A DNA stretch of 64,000 bases from Chrysomallon squamiferum (taxonomy: Eukaryota > Mollusca > Gastropoda > Neomphalida > Peltospiridae), in NCBI GenBank assembly GCA_012295275.1, contig CM022671.1, positions 15,364,956 to 15,428,955 on the forward strand, read 5' to 3'. The notes beneath the pieces were generated by a model. The model was not told the DNA's origin and searched no databases. It saw only the letters and a program-made list of their open reading frames with translations. Made by a program: the position numbers and the translations under genes. Of the stretch, positions 38,123 through 50,098 are shown one piece after another (positions within the stretch are counted from its first letter, which is position 1; each line of letters begins with the position of its first letter).

Positions 38123-38764
38123 CTGCAACAGAAATACTTTGTGATTTGTCACACTGACTGTCAGCTGAACAATCCAGTTCCAAACCATTACAATTAGACC
38201 TTACGTGTAACAGCATACACACATGTTTAGAGATACTGAACCAACAATAAATTTCAATAATTAATTATTTCTTATTTACATATTAGTTATTAGCCTATAC
38301 CTAACATGATAACATATTAAAAGGCCAATAGAAACTTAATTTGACTTGAAATAATCATATCTTTATCCTTTTATGGTTGCTATCTTGATTTATTTGTGTT
38401 TTATCCTGCAAAAAAACATGCTGCATTAGATTCTTTATAAAACATGTAAAATGACCTTCCATTCATGTTTCTATCTGATCTGATAGGGGCAAAATATTCA
38501 GTGGCGGCCATCTTGACTTTAGCCTCATAGAACAAATTGCTCAAGGGCGTGAAGATGTCACCCGGCAGTTTGAGTACATGTATACTTTAAACATCAATTA
38601 TCAACACTAAAAATAACTTTAGACTTCAGAACGAGGTTCCATAGGTACTTCAGCCGGACTATAAAACTTAAAGGTAATGCTTAATGTCATTACAAAAAAT
38701 AACCCGAAAATCCCACCCCAAACCCCCCAAAACATGCTTGCTTTTAAATGGACATTTTACTATA

Positions 38765-38810
<46 letters not shown>

Positions 38811-39528
38811 TAAAACTTCGCATAGTTCAGTCTATTTGGACTACGATGTTTTAGCGAGACGTTGTTTCAAAGGACGATCATATCAGCCAATTACGGAAAT
38901 AATGGTGAAAATATGAAAACCAACGTTATTTTAAAATAATTTATTTATAATGAGGCAAATTTTATTGTGGTATTTATGTACGCTTGAAATTAACAACACA
39001 AACATATACAAATTTGATTCAGTAGTTTGTACAGTATAGCTCCAAATCTTTTCGAATAATATCTAAGCTATCGATGTAAAAATCGTACAGAAACTACTCT
39101 ATGACTTTAATTAATTTCATTATTTTTAAAATCTACTTACTCAGGAGAATTCTTCGAGTAGATCTCTGAGCTAAATTGCTTGACGATGTCTGTTCATTTT
39201 GCATGGATAATTGCTTGAATCGTAATTGGAAATCATTAACGCTTTCAAACAAATTATAGACTCCTTACCTTGAGCTCTCTCAGACTGAAACAGCTAAAAT
39301 TTGAAATATCCAATTTCAAGGTCCAAAATAATCTGAATATTAATTGTATATTAATTGTTGTAAAATTAATAAATAAGTAGATAATAAAATAAAAAAGTAA
39401 AATAGAGTTACGAAAAGAGGAAATGAATTGGCAAAACAGACGTATAAGATAAAATAATATTTAGATATTTTAAATAAAATTAAGGTTGAAACGAATAGAT
39501 GTCGGACCTATGACACGATACACACATG

Positions 39529-40013
39529 CTGTTAACCCTCGATTTCACGGAGCTTGGTTTCCCGGATTACCTCGATTTTCGGGATTTTGGAAAATCCCTG
39601 CCAAATCTGGAAAAGTCATAAAATTGTAACTTACCGCCATATGCTACTTTAAACCTTACCTCGAGGTTATTCAGTTATTCTGAGTCCCACTAAACGATCA
39701 CGGCAAACCGTTCTAAATCCACTTTACATCAAGGGAAGAGTAAATGTAACAGGTGCACGAAAACCCATCCTCAGCTAACAAACTTAACTCAGCCTGCCCT
39801 ACATTTTTATATATACTGTATGGCATTTGTTTACATTGTTTTTATGTCTGTATATTATCTTTACATTATTATATTATTATATTACACGGCTGTTATATGT
39901 ACTAAAGTTTGATGTTTCAGTACATTTTAGCTTAATGTTTACATTTCCCAGACATTTCGTATTTTCCAGACCGGTACTCTTCCTTATTGGTCCGTGAAAT
40001 CGAGGTCGAACGG
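39529..40013. mobile_element. nonautonomous mariner/pogo-type element
   Basis: The left end CTGTTAACCCTCGATTTCAC and the reversed right end CCGTTCGACCTCGATTTCAC give inverted repeats matching over CCTCGATTTCACGGA. The right flank is TA; the left flank is TG, a likely decayed TA. The body of 485 bases carries no long reading frame. CCTCGATTT-type ends are typical of IS630/Tc1/pogo relatives. Internal CCGGATTACC and GGGATTTTGG blocks echo the ends. Confidence 0.6.
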
Positions 40014-40119
40014 TACTTTCACAAAACATGGTATAACCTATACATATGATCACATGCATACGCATCTTGATAACAAGTAGAGGTAAAAATTAAAAGCAAT
40101 AGAGAAATGTGTTTCTTAC

Positions 40120-40201
40120 CGTGTTCTTTACTTTCCTTGACAAGATCTCGTGGTATTTTCTGATGATATTGCTTCTCATTGCAAACGAACGAAAGTCCCA
40201 C
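40120..40201 (-). CDS. candidate first coding exon of an unidentified minus-strand gene
   Basis: An ATG opens 27 codons, starting MGLSFVCNEKQYHQKIPRD and ending KESKEH, then one base and a strong donor (CACG|GTAAGA). The local sequence is not repetitive. Further strong minus-strand donors occur at 39140, 39274, 44706 and 45092. I cannot assemble a full gene and recognise no family. Confidence 0.3.
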
Positions 40202-43200
40202 CGATCAGTTTAGTAGACCGACAAAGGCTTTCATCCGTGCGCAACAAGAATCATACATTTTTATTTCTTCTCAAACCTTACGAAAGGAAAGAAAATAAAT
40301 AAATGAATAAATAAATAAATAAAAAAAAAAAAAAAAAAAAAAAAAAATGACAAAATAATGAAAAGAAAGAAAGAAAAAAAATAAAACTACGAAATGACGT
40401 AATGATGATAATTGCAATAAAACAAAAGTCTTTAATATATATATATAAGTAAAATTTTCAAATGACAACATGCTACAAATTCGCCACACTCCACCCTTTG
40501 ACAATCTAAAATATAAATTAAGATGTGTGTTTTGAGGTGTGTTTATTATTTTCGTGGTTCTCATTCTATTAGAGTAGACTGTTATTTCATTCTAAAAGTA
40601 ACGACACTGCTTTTAAATTTGTTATAGTATTAACGGTTGAAAACGATTTCATCATCTAGTGCTGCATATTTACTAGAAACACGTTATATTATGCTATAAA
40701 AAACATTATATATCTGATATTCATGTAATAATATAGTTATTTAAATATATTTATGATTGTATTTGTGTCAGATATCGAAATTGCTTGAAACAGAGTTGGT
40801 TGTATTCTGTAATTATTTAGCCGTCTCATATACAACACAAAGGTAAGCAATGTATTTCCCATTGTCACATTTATTAATAATTTCTTTTTTAGTTACCAGG
40901 GTTATTAGTTTTCTCATTCGATTTTGCTGATTCATAACTACAGTAGTGTACAAAATATTTATAAAAATAATACGATTTCAAAAGAAAAATACGAATAATG
41001 TAGCCTACTAAAAGAAACTGAGTCAGGTAGATAATATTTATTAGTCATTTTATTTTGAAACGATCTTATTATTATGTAACCCATTTCACATACCCTTAAG
41101 AAGAAATATCTGTCATCCTCACGAGGGAACTGAACTCTGAAGGGAAGTTTGTTGGTACCATTTTTCAAAATACCTTTAAGAACCATTAATTTTTTTTAAA
41201 AAAAAATTTTATGGCTTTAGTCACTAATGAGATTATGAAATATTGGTTTAGAAGCTCTGTAAACAGTTATGTCTGATGCTAAATTTGAGTAAACTGCCAC
41301 TTCATAATTGTGTGTAATTCTTTTGACATTATATTCTTACTATCAAGCACATACATCACCAAACAATTTTTATTTTTATTAGCTAACCGCGTTTCTTCTA
41401 GCCTTTTATATAACAAATAAAATTAGTATAAATGGAAATAATAACTTAGTGTGAGAAGATCATTTGGATCTAGCAGAACTCTCACTAGAATTAGAATAAC
41501 AGAAACTAAACACAGCTAAACAAGTGCGAAACTCAGACCGCTTCCCTATCGTAAACCAGCTAAAGGCAAAATGCAGAGAATTCAACTTCCCGCTCTGCAT
41601 AGCATTCGGCGGCTATGCAAAGGCACACACACACATATATATCTGTGTATATATAATACGAGATAACAGATGCAGATCGCATGTCACGGAAACGGAAACG
41701 ATGCAAGCTGACGGAGGGATGACCTAGTCTGATACTAGCAAGTGTTGACCTGTAATGAAACTAATGCAGCTTCAGAAGTAATTTTACTCCTCATGACTTC
41801 AAAATTTTAATCAAAATCTGACATCTGGCTAAACTGTTCCAGTCTGTTACGGAACAAGCAAAGGAAGAAGATAATAGTGGCTATCCAGACCTCGTTGCTG
41901 TTTGCGAAGGGCTCCCACAACAGTTGAAATTTCGGGGCCTGTTCACACAAACTTCTCTAGAGTTTTTTGGATTGGAACATTATTCCAAATTATTACGCAT
42001 TATTCAAAAATATTATTTACGTTTTCTGTCATAACCGGAAATCAGCGATATTGTTTAAATCCACTTTTGTTTTTCTGAAAGTTTGCTTATATAATTTTTA
42101 TTTTTAAAATCTATCTTCATCTTGTGTTAGGAATAATTTCTTTTAATAACACGTGAATAATTTGTTTTATCTGTTGACGTGTAAGATAAAATAATATACG
42201 GACTCATAAGATCAAGGAAGTCAATTCAACCTATTAAGGTTATGGGTTTAACTCGAATGAAAGATAATTAATTATCATTCTTTGTTATCAGTCTCTTCCA
42301 GTAACGCAACTCTCTCAGTTTCGGGCTTTTTAAAGATTATTATTTATGTTGTTGGTGATATTATAAACTGTAAGGTGACGAAAGGTACAAATGGTAGTCG
42401 ATGTTATTTAGTTTAACCAGAAACCAATCCACAGTTAGAGATAAAACTTGTAAATACAGAATATATCTAGTCTAAGCTTTTATTAGTATACAGCATGCAT
42501 AACAGAATTAATAACCTATCATTTGACAATTCCACTATAGTTTTGCAATAGTTTATAATGTTTTGAAAACAATTTTATCTGTTCACGTCAACGATTTAGA
42601 ATACAATATAGGACGAATAACAGAATTATTATTCGATATAACATAAATGTTTGTATATCCTAAAAATATTCCACTACCATATTTCACATATATATTAGTA
42701 CCACTGTGATTTTATATTCATTCACAACTATTAGAGGACGAAAATAATAATAAAAAATTAAAAATAAAGAAGAAGAAAGAAATCGATATAGGACACATGT
42801 TACATCTCGATGGAAGCGACAGATGTTGACAACAGCAACAAGTATTTGAAGTTAACAATAAAATATTCGTTATCCGTACACGCAGTATTGTAAATTAAAC
42901 ATTCCTTTCAGCGCCCAGGCAGTTACTCTGAGCATGGAATACACGTCGATATAATCTGTCAGTAACTATATAATATTAGTAATTAAAATAAATCTGCACG
43001 TCGCTTTTCTCCAGCGAAGAGAACTTGTCTGACAATGGAGTTAACAGATGTTTGTAGACATATATTTTATTATATTAAAACAACAGCAACAGCAATCCCA
43101 GAACACACTGCAATCCCTTGAATAATTATACTGATTATATTTTTCAGTTTGTTTATATAATTATAGACACACATTTTAACAAACGAAATTAGACATTATG

Positions 43201-43554
43201 TCTATTTTTAAATAATGTTTTGACTGACACTATATATATATGTGTACATATACATATATATATATATATATAAAACGAATGTTAATTAACAAACAAAAGC
43301 TTAGATTTATATAAATGTTTTTAGTTTTTGTTTCCCCTCTTAATGTTTTTCACAAGTTTAGTTGTATTTAAAAATATATTACTTTTATTTCAGGATTTTT
43401 TAAAGTTTGTTTTTAAAGTCATGGTCAAGAATTACTGAATATAATATTAATAGAACGGTTTTGTTTAAGTCTTTTTTCAGTGTTTCTTTTTAATTTTTAT
43501 TTTTATTTCTACGTTCAACGTTTTATCAGAATTTTATATTGTGATAATTAAATT

Positions 43555-43556
<2 letters not shown>

Positions 43557-43629
<73 letters not shown>
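43557..43629. repeat. (GA)n microsatellite
   Basis: An AG/GA run of 73 bases with one interruption near 43568. Confidence 0.96.
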
Positions 43630-43631
<2 letters not shown>

Positions 43632-43961
43632 TGAATGAAAAATCACAGTTTTAATTTCTCATTTGACTACAGTCAAGTATGACTTTTTGAACGTATGTTT
43701 AAAGACACCCCAGCAAGAAAAATAAAAGGTAAAAAACTTGAATCAAGAAAACATCCAAAAGGTTGGCTTTTGCTGAATGCCAAAAATCTAACAAAACAAT
43801 TATGGTATTAATTTTATATAAATATGGTAATATTATAATTTGATCGTAAGAACGAATTTAATAATAGTATTAAGTAGAACGCACTCACACACTCGCGCGC
43901 ATACACACATGCATGTATGTTTAATTATTCAAGGAATGACAGTGATTTTTGAGTTTTTATT

Positions 43962-43998
<37 letters not shown>

Positions 43999-45567
43999 CA
44001 TTATTATATTATTTCATTTGTCATTCATTTATGAAAAAAAAAAAATAAAGTTTCCAGTAGAATAATATTAGTTAAAATTGTATTTATATTTAGCGCATTA
44101 TTCAGCTGTTTGTGATAAACACATACAGAGATTTGGAGAACGTAAAATATTTTTAAAACGATCAGATTCAGAATTATACTGATAAAATTATGAACGATGG
44201 ATAAATACACAAATAAAATAATTACAAATCAAACAAACTGCTTTTTTTTTTGATTAACCTTAATTATAATTATTTATTATATTTGTTGCAGATTTTTCTT
44301 ATTATAATTGTTTATCGATTAATTCTATTTCACATTCAGGTTATACTGCAGCATGTTAAAATACGGAAACAAGGTAACCCATATGACAGGAATAGAAAAA
44401 AAATCATCTACATTAACAGTAAAGTTAATCATCTGTAACTGTTTTGTTAATATTGAAATATGTAATGTGCTGAACTTATGAAATAAACTGTATAAAAAAA
44501 GTAACATTTGGTAATTTTTTTTATATGCTCTGAAAAATTAAACATTAGCATATATATAAATGATCATGCAACAGCTTGCCGAAAAAATAAAATATCCTGT
44601 TGCGGTTATGTTTTAAACAAGTAAAAAAATAATAACGATAAAACACTATGTTTTTACCAATGCATACATTGAAAATATAAATAAATAAAATTCCTTTGAT
44701 ACTTACAGGCAAGCTAGGTACTCCTTCACATTGCTATTTTGTCCATATCATTTTTGACGACATTTTTAAAAAGGACATTTGATTTTGAACTAGTTTGATT
44801 CTGTTTAGTGAACTTTAACATTAGTTTACAAATTAAGTACCTTAAAACTCCAAACAAACACTCTCAAGCATTAGGCAGGCAGACAGTTATTAATTATGAT
44901 ATATTCTGTAATGAAAAGATAATTATAATATGTCTGTTAAAAATCATTTCAACTTAACATATGCTCTCACAGAGTTTTTAGATAACATACTTTGCAGACG
45001 ATGTTCATTGAACGTTACGAAAAAAACGAAATATGAACAGGTACAAGAAAATGACAAGTCGCGGTCTTCTTACAGAATGTAAATTTAACTTACCAGCGAA
45101 TTTTTCAACTTGCCATTCAAGCAGCATGTTGTTTCTAAATAAAGGATATGCCAGCTTTTCATATTAAAGTGCCGCGACAGGACACGTGGCACATACTGAA
45201 TATAGCTGACATTCTGTATTTAACAACGTAAAAATCGATAAATATAAATTTCATGTTACAGCTGTTTACAGGCTGTCCAATATGATCGGTGAAATATCTT
45301 AATCTGGTCCAATATGAGCTAAAGGTCTGCTCTCATTAATATGCAGTGGTGAATATATTGATTAAAACAAAGAAAGTGAGATGCTATTGTTGCTAGTTTG
45401 GTAATTAACTCTCGTTATACACAGTCAAAATGAATAATCTCGTTTTATAATACAATTTTGATTATTATTTTATTTTTATTTATTTATTATTATTATTTTT
45501 TTTTTTTGTAACTGTCACACATTCTCCATGATAAATTCATTTAACTGTATCTCGTTGTGGGTAGGTG

Positions 45568-45825
45568 CAGGGGTGTAGTTACGGAAAATGATGCCTAGCG
45601 CAAGCACTGAAATTGCACCCTAGCCAAACTCAACTTTCAGGTAACTTCATTAAAAAAATCAGATTAAAAAAAAAAATAATAATAAAAAATATAAATAATA
45701 ATAAGAAAACCCCCAGTAAACATAATATATATATATATATATATATGTCTTGTTTAACAGAAAGTGCTCAGTGCATCCCCCCTCCAATACGTTCCATGCT
45801 TTGCCATATCTTAGCTATGCCCCTG
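45568..45825. mobile_element. hAT-like MITE
   Basis: The left end CAGGGGTGTAGTTACGG and the reversed right end CAGGGGCATAGCTAAGAT form terminal inverted repeats of the CAGGGGCGTAGC type seen in hAT elements. The flanking octamers GGTAGGTG (45560-45567) and AGTAGGAG (45826-45833) agree at six of eight positions, as expected for an aged 8-bp target duplication. The 258-base body has A-rich and TA microsatellite sequence and no transposase. Confidence 0.65.
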
Positions 45826-45843
45826 AGTAGGAGCATTGTTCAT

Positions 45844-45886
45844 TGTGTGTGTGTGTGTGTGTGTGTGTGTTGTGTGTGTGTGTGTT
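45844..45886. repeat. (GT)n microsatellite
   Basis: A GT run with one interruption, just outside the right end of the hAT-like element. More GT-rich sequence continues to 45935. Confidence 0.95.
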
Positions 45887-46398
45887 TGTATATAAACGTG
45901 TTTGTGGGTGCGTGCGTATGTGTGTGTGTTTGTGTACTCGTATAAAACGTGCGGGAATTCTATGTCTTATTTATGTCAACAAATGCTTTATCAGATTGTT
46001 ATTTTATTGCATGGTTTCCAGATCTAGATAAAAATAAATGTTGTGTTCACACAGCGTGTTATCGACGTTTCTCCTTGGGCCTTCCTATCGACAAATCTGC
46101 CGCAAACACCTGCCACACAACGTATCGGGACTTTATTAAACTTTCTTTGAAAACCATTTATTGGAACGATCTGATCTGATTTTATTGCAACATTCTCAGA
46201 TGAGTAAATTACTCCAGGATATTAATAAATAATAAGTTTTTAAACAAAGTGAACGTGGTTGTATGTTGTATTTTATAATTTTGTTATTCGACAAGTAATA
46301 GTGCAGGTATTTATAAGGATAGAAAAAAAAAAAAAAAAAATAAAATAAACAAGAAAAAATATAAGAATACAAATAACGAACAAAAAAGAAGAAAAATA

Positions 46399-46436
<38 letters not shown>

Positions 46437-46598
46437 AGAAAAACTAAAATAATAAATAAATAAAAGAAGGTACTCCCCAAAAATAGAGGAATATAAAATT
46501 AGCAACTAAAAAAAAGTTTTTTGAGTTTAGGAATAAAAAAGAAGAAAAATAATAATAAAAAAATGAAAATAAATAAATAAAATAAATAAATAAAATGA

Positions 46599-46599
<1 letters not shown>

Positions 46600-46658
<59 letters not shown>

Positions 46659-46680
46659 AAGAAGAAGAAAAAAAAAAAAG
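46600..46680. repeat. compound (AAT)n-(GAA)n-(A)n tract
   Basis: AAT units to about 46630, then GAA units to about 46668, then an A run. The whole 46320-46790 segment is low-complexity A-rich DNA with AAAT and TA runs. Confidence 0.92.
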
Positions 46681-46736
46681 AAAAGAAAACAAGAAAAGTG
46701 AAGCGAAAAAAATCTAATAAATAATAATAATAATCA

Positions 46737-46767
<31 letters not shown>

Positions 46768-47493
46768 AATAAAAACGAATTAAAAAAACAAATTAAAAAT
46801 CTGGTTTCGATAAATACAAATTTTATCAGTTCAAATAATACGAAAATTGATTATGTGTGTTGTTAAAATAATTGTATAGTCAAATAATTTCAGTGATACT
46901 AAGGTATTAGCTGTAGATGAAATATAACCTAATTTTAAATACAGTAAAAAAAATATTCTTACCAAAGTTAATGAAAATTATTTATAATTTTGTTTCTTGA
47001 TTTCGCAATAAATGAATTCCGTACTATTTATATTATTTTTTGCTTCTTTTTTCTTTACTTTATCAATTAATAGAATAAAGAATATGATAACTGCAGTTGC
47101 ATATTTCTGAGGAAATTACTAGTTTGTCATAAGAATTCGATGAATGGCTTATTTTATTTGCAGTTTTCTCAAACGTCAGGTTTGTAAATCGCCTGGTCCT
47201 AATGAATGACCTTTTAGTCAGTTTAAGCTGTTATTATACAATTTTTGGAATTGGTAACTTTATTAATAGTATTTTTGTCTATAATAAGTCCATGCGTTAA
47301 AGTATAATGAAAAATTAAATAAATAATTTCATTAAAATTTCAAATCTTAAATTAAACATCATAAATATTGTTTATTTGTTTATTATTTCGATTTTTAAAA
47401 TTAGACTAGTGTAGGTTTCGTAATTGTGGATAAGATTGCCAAACGCAACTATTATGTAGTAAGTGCCGTAGAGGCCTGAAGAAAACTTGGTAC

Positions 47494-47497
47494 ATAA

Positions 47498-47538
<41 letters not shown>

Positions 47539-47573
47539 CAAAACAACTACAAGAAGAACAAAAAACATACGCA

Positions 47574-47605
<32 letters not shown>
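47494..47605. repeat. (AAT)n and poly(A) tracts
   Basis: AAT units at 47498-47535 and an A run at 47575-47605, within nearly T-free A/C sequence reaching 47800. Confidence 0.9.
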
Positions 47606-47607
<2 letters not shown>

Positions 47608-47855
47608 AATAATAACCCCCCAAAAAACAACAAACCAACCAAAAGAACGCACAAAAACAAGTTCCCCGAACAAAAGAACAACAACAAAACAAAATAACTA
47701 TAATAATAATAAAAAAAAAAAAAACAAAACAAACCAAAAAATAAAATAAAATAAATAACAACAAAAAACAAATTAAATTAAAAAAATAAAAACATCAAAA
47801 ACAAACTAATATAACCGTCATTTAGAATATACTAGATTCTGAATATAGTGACAGA

Positions 47856-47888
47856 ATGAGACAGAAAATAAACAAAATCGTCAAAATA
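47856..47888 (+). CDS. tentative first coding exon of the PhnD-like gene
   Basis: An ATG followed by ten codons (MRQKINKIVKI) ends at a GTAAGT donor in phase 0, which is the phase needed by the next exon at 48661. The joined reading would give a 295-residue protein, a usual length for PhnD-type proteins without a signal peptide. The last exon base is A rather than G, and no other support exists. Another upstream exon could be used instead. Confidence 0.35.
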
Positions 47889-48660
47889 GTAAGTTATAAA
47901 TATTATCAGTGATTGGAAGGGAGAGAGCGGTTCTGTTTCATATGTTTCCAATGCAAATTATTTATTTATTTTGGTTATTTTTAATGTTACACTAAAAGAC
48001 TAATTTTATTAAGAATAATTTTAGTAAACATCAAATGAAGAAAAAGAAGAAGAAGAAGAAGAAAAAGAAAATATTCTTCCAGATTTTGATGTTACAATAA
48101 AATTAAAAAAAAAAAAAAAATAAATATCCAAGGTAACTGTTTACCAGTTTACCATTACAGCAAGAAGAGTCAGTACTGCATAACATGAACCCAAAATTTT
48201 AGTTTAGTTTGAACAGAATCTGGTTTTTAGGAAACTGGATTTTAGATCACCAAACTATTTCATGTATTTTAAGGAGAAATACTTTAATACAGTGTAATTT
48301 GTTGTAGCTTCTTCATTCATAAATCCTCCATGTTTTTGTTATGGTGACCATACAAAATGTCAAAATCATTTGTGTCTTGTTCATTTTGACTTTAGTCATT
48401 TCTGACATTGTGGTCTAAATATTTAAATAATTTCATTATGAAAGCATATAAAAAAACCAAAATTACAACTCTATGATGAAATGGTAAACACTAGTAACCT
48501 GTGGCTGAGAATCCAGTTCTTATAGCACATAGGTTCATCAAGGTACATTCACTAACACACACACATGCACAATACGACTGGATAAATAATCATTTAGAGG
48601 TCTGTTCAAGAATTAAATAACTGTTTGAAATTTTATCTAAATTTTCTTTTTGTGCAACAG

Positions 48661-50046
48661 AAAAAATTAGTTTGGAAACCAAGACCATTTCGCATTTTGG
48701 AAACTTTAACTCCGGGATTACCTATGGAATATTTTGATTTGCTCAGACAGTATTTACAAAAATTGTTACATCAGGATTGTGTGCTGATGCATGAATGTCA
48801 AGATTTGGATTCAGTAAAGGATCACTCCGATCCATTTACCTTGGATGAAGTTGATATGGGTAAGCAGTTCAGTTTAGCTGAACATTTGCAACAGATTTGT
48901 AACAGAGTATTAAATGAGCGCTCTTTGAAACTGGTAATTAGTTTTGGTGAAATTTAGTTAAACTGTTAAACTTGCCTAATGTTTTAATTGTACAGAATTG
49001 ATCTGTTGCAAAAAATGAGTACATATAGATTGAATCATATTTATATATATATATATATTTTTTTTTTTCAGGTTTTCTGGAGACTCCATATTTTCTTGAA
49101 CTTTTAAAAGAAAAAAACCAGTATGTGGAATTTTGTAAGGCTGCACCTTTGTATTTAAATGTCATGTCCGGTAACAAACCTTACCGATTTTGTGAGATTA
49201 TTGTTCATTCAGACAAAAAGTAAGGTTTTATTTCATATGTTACTGTTTTGGACTAGAAAAGAAATAAGTTATATTTGTGGTTTGTTACTGTTTTGGACTA
49301 GACAAATAAGTTCTGTTTGTTTATATGTTGCTGTTTTAGTCAAAACAGAGAGTAAGTTACATTTGTTATAGGTTACTGTTTTTGACAAGACAAGAAATAA
49401 GTTATTTTTGTTTTATGTTCCTGTTTTGGACAAAACAAAAAGTAGTTATGTTGTTACTGTTTTGGACTAGACAAGAAATAGGTTATGTCTGTTACATGTT
49501 ATGGTTTTTTGAGATTTTTTAACAAAACAAAAAGTAGTTACATTTTCAAAAAAAGTAAGGTATTATATTAACAGGGGGCTGGCATAGTCTTTAATTCTAA
49601 TTGGACAGGCAATAGATGTCCAATACTAATTTTTTTAATATTTCTTTCCTCTGTTTTATCCTTGACTGTGATCCTGTTTAATTTCAGTGTTCCTTTAACT
49701 GTATCTGAAAAAAAAGTAAATAAAAATCTAATAATTGAAAAAAAAAAAAAAAAAAAAAAATAAATAAATAAATAAATAAGAGGCTATAAAAAATTTAGAG
49801 ACAAATTAATAAGACTACAAAACATCACACTTTACAGGCTGAAGTACAAAAGCTTTCATGACTTAATGGGCTTTCGGTTTGTATACGATGATGTTAATTC
49901 TCTATGTGGTTGCTTTATGGTTCTCTCTGAACTAAACAATATGGGTACAGATGCCAACTTTTTTGGAACTATTCTACAATCAGGTTAGAATTGTGGGATT
50001 TTATAGCAACAAGAATTTCTACACATTAATAATGGGACACACACAT

Positions 50047-50098
<52 letters not shown>

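Larger units (their letters stand above)
34176..47855. other. long interval between MED20 and the PhnD-like gene
   Basis: About 13.7 kb with no confidently recognised gene. It holds a long hairpin, three candidate DNA-transposon MITEs, several microsatellites and a few exon-like islands on the minus strand, each listed separately. The segment 46320-47800 is almost wholly A-rich simple sequence. The regions 42.0-43.5 kb and 44.2-45.5 kb hold AT-rich sequence in which I see nothing definite. Confidence 0.45.

Noticed and set aside
47372-47771. Overlapping minus-strand frames rich in Phe and Ile
   Set aside because: They translate A-rich simple sequence; every frame is low complexity with no domain.
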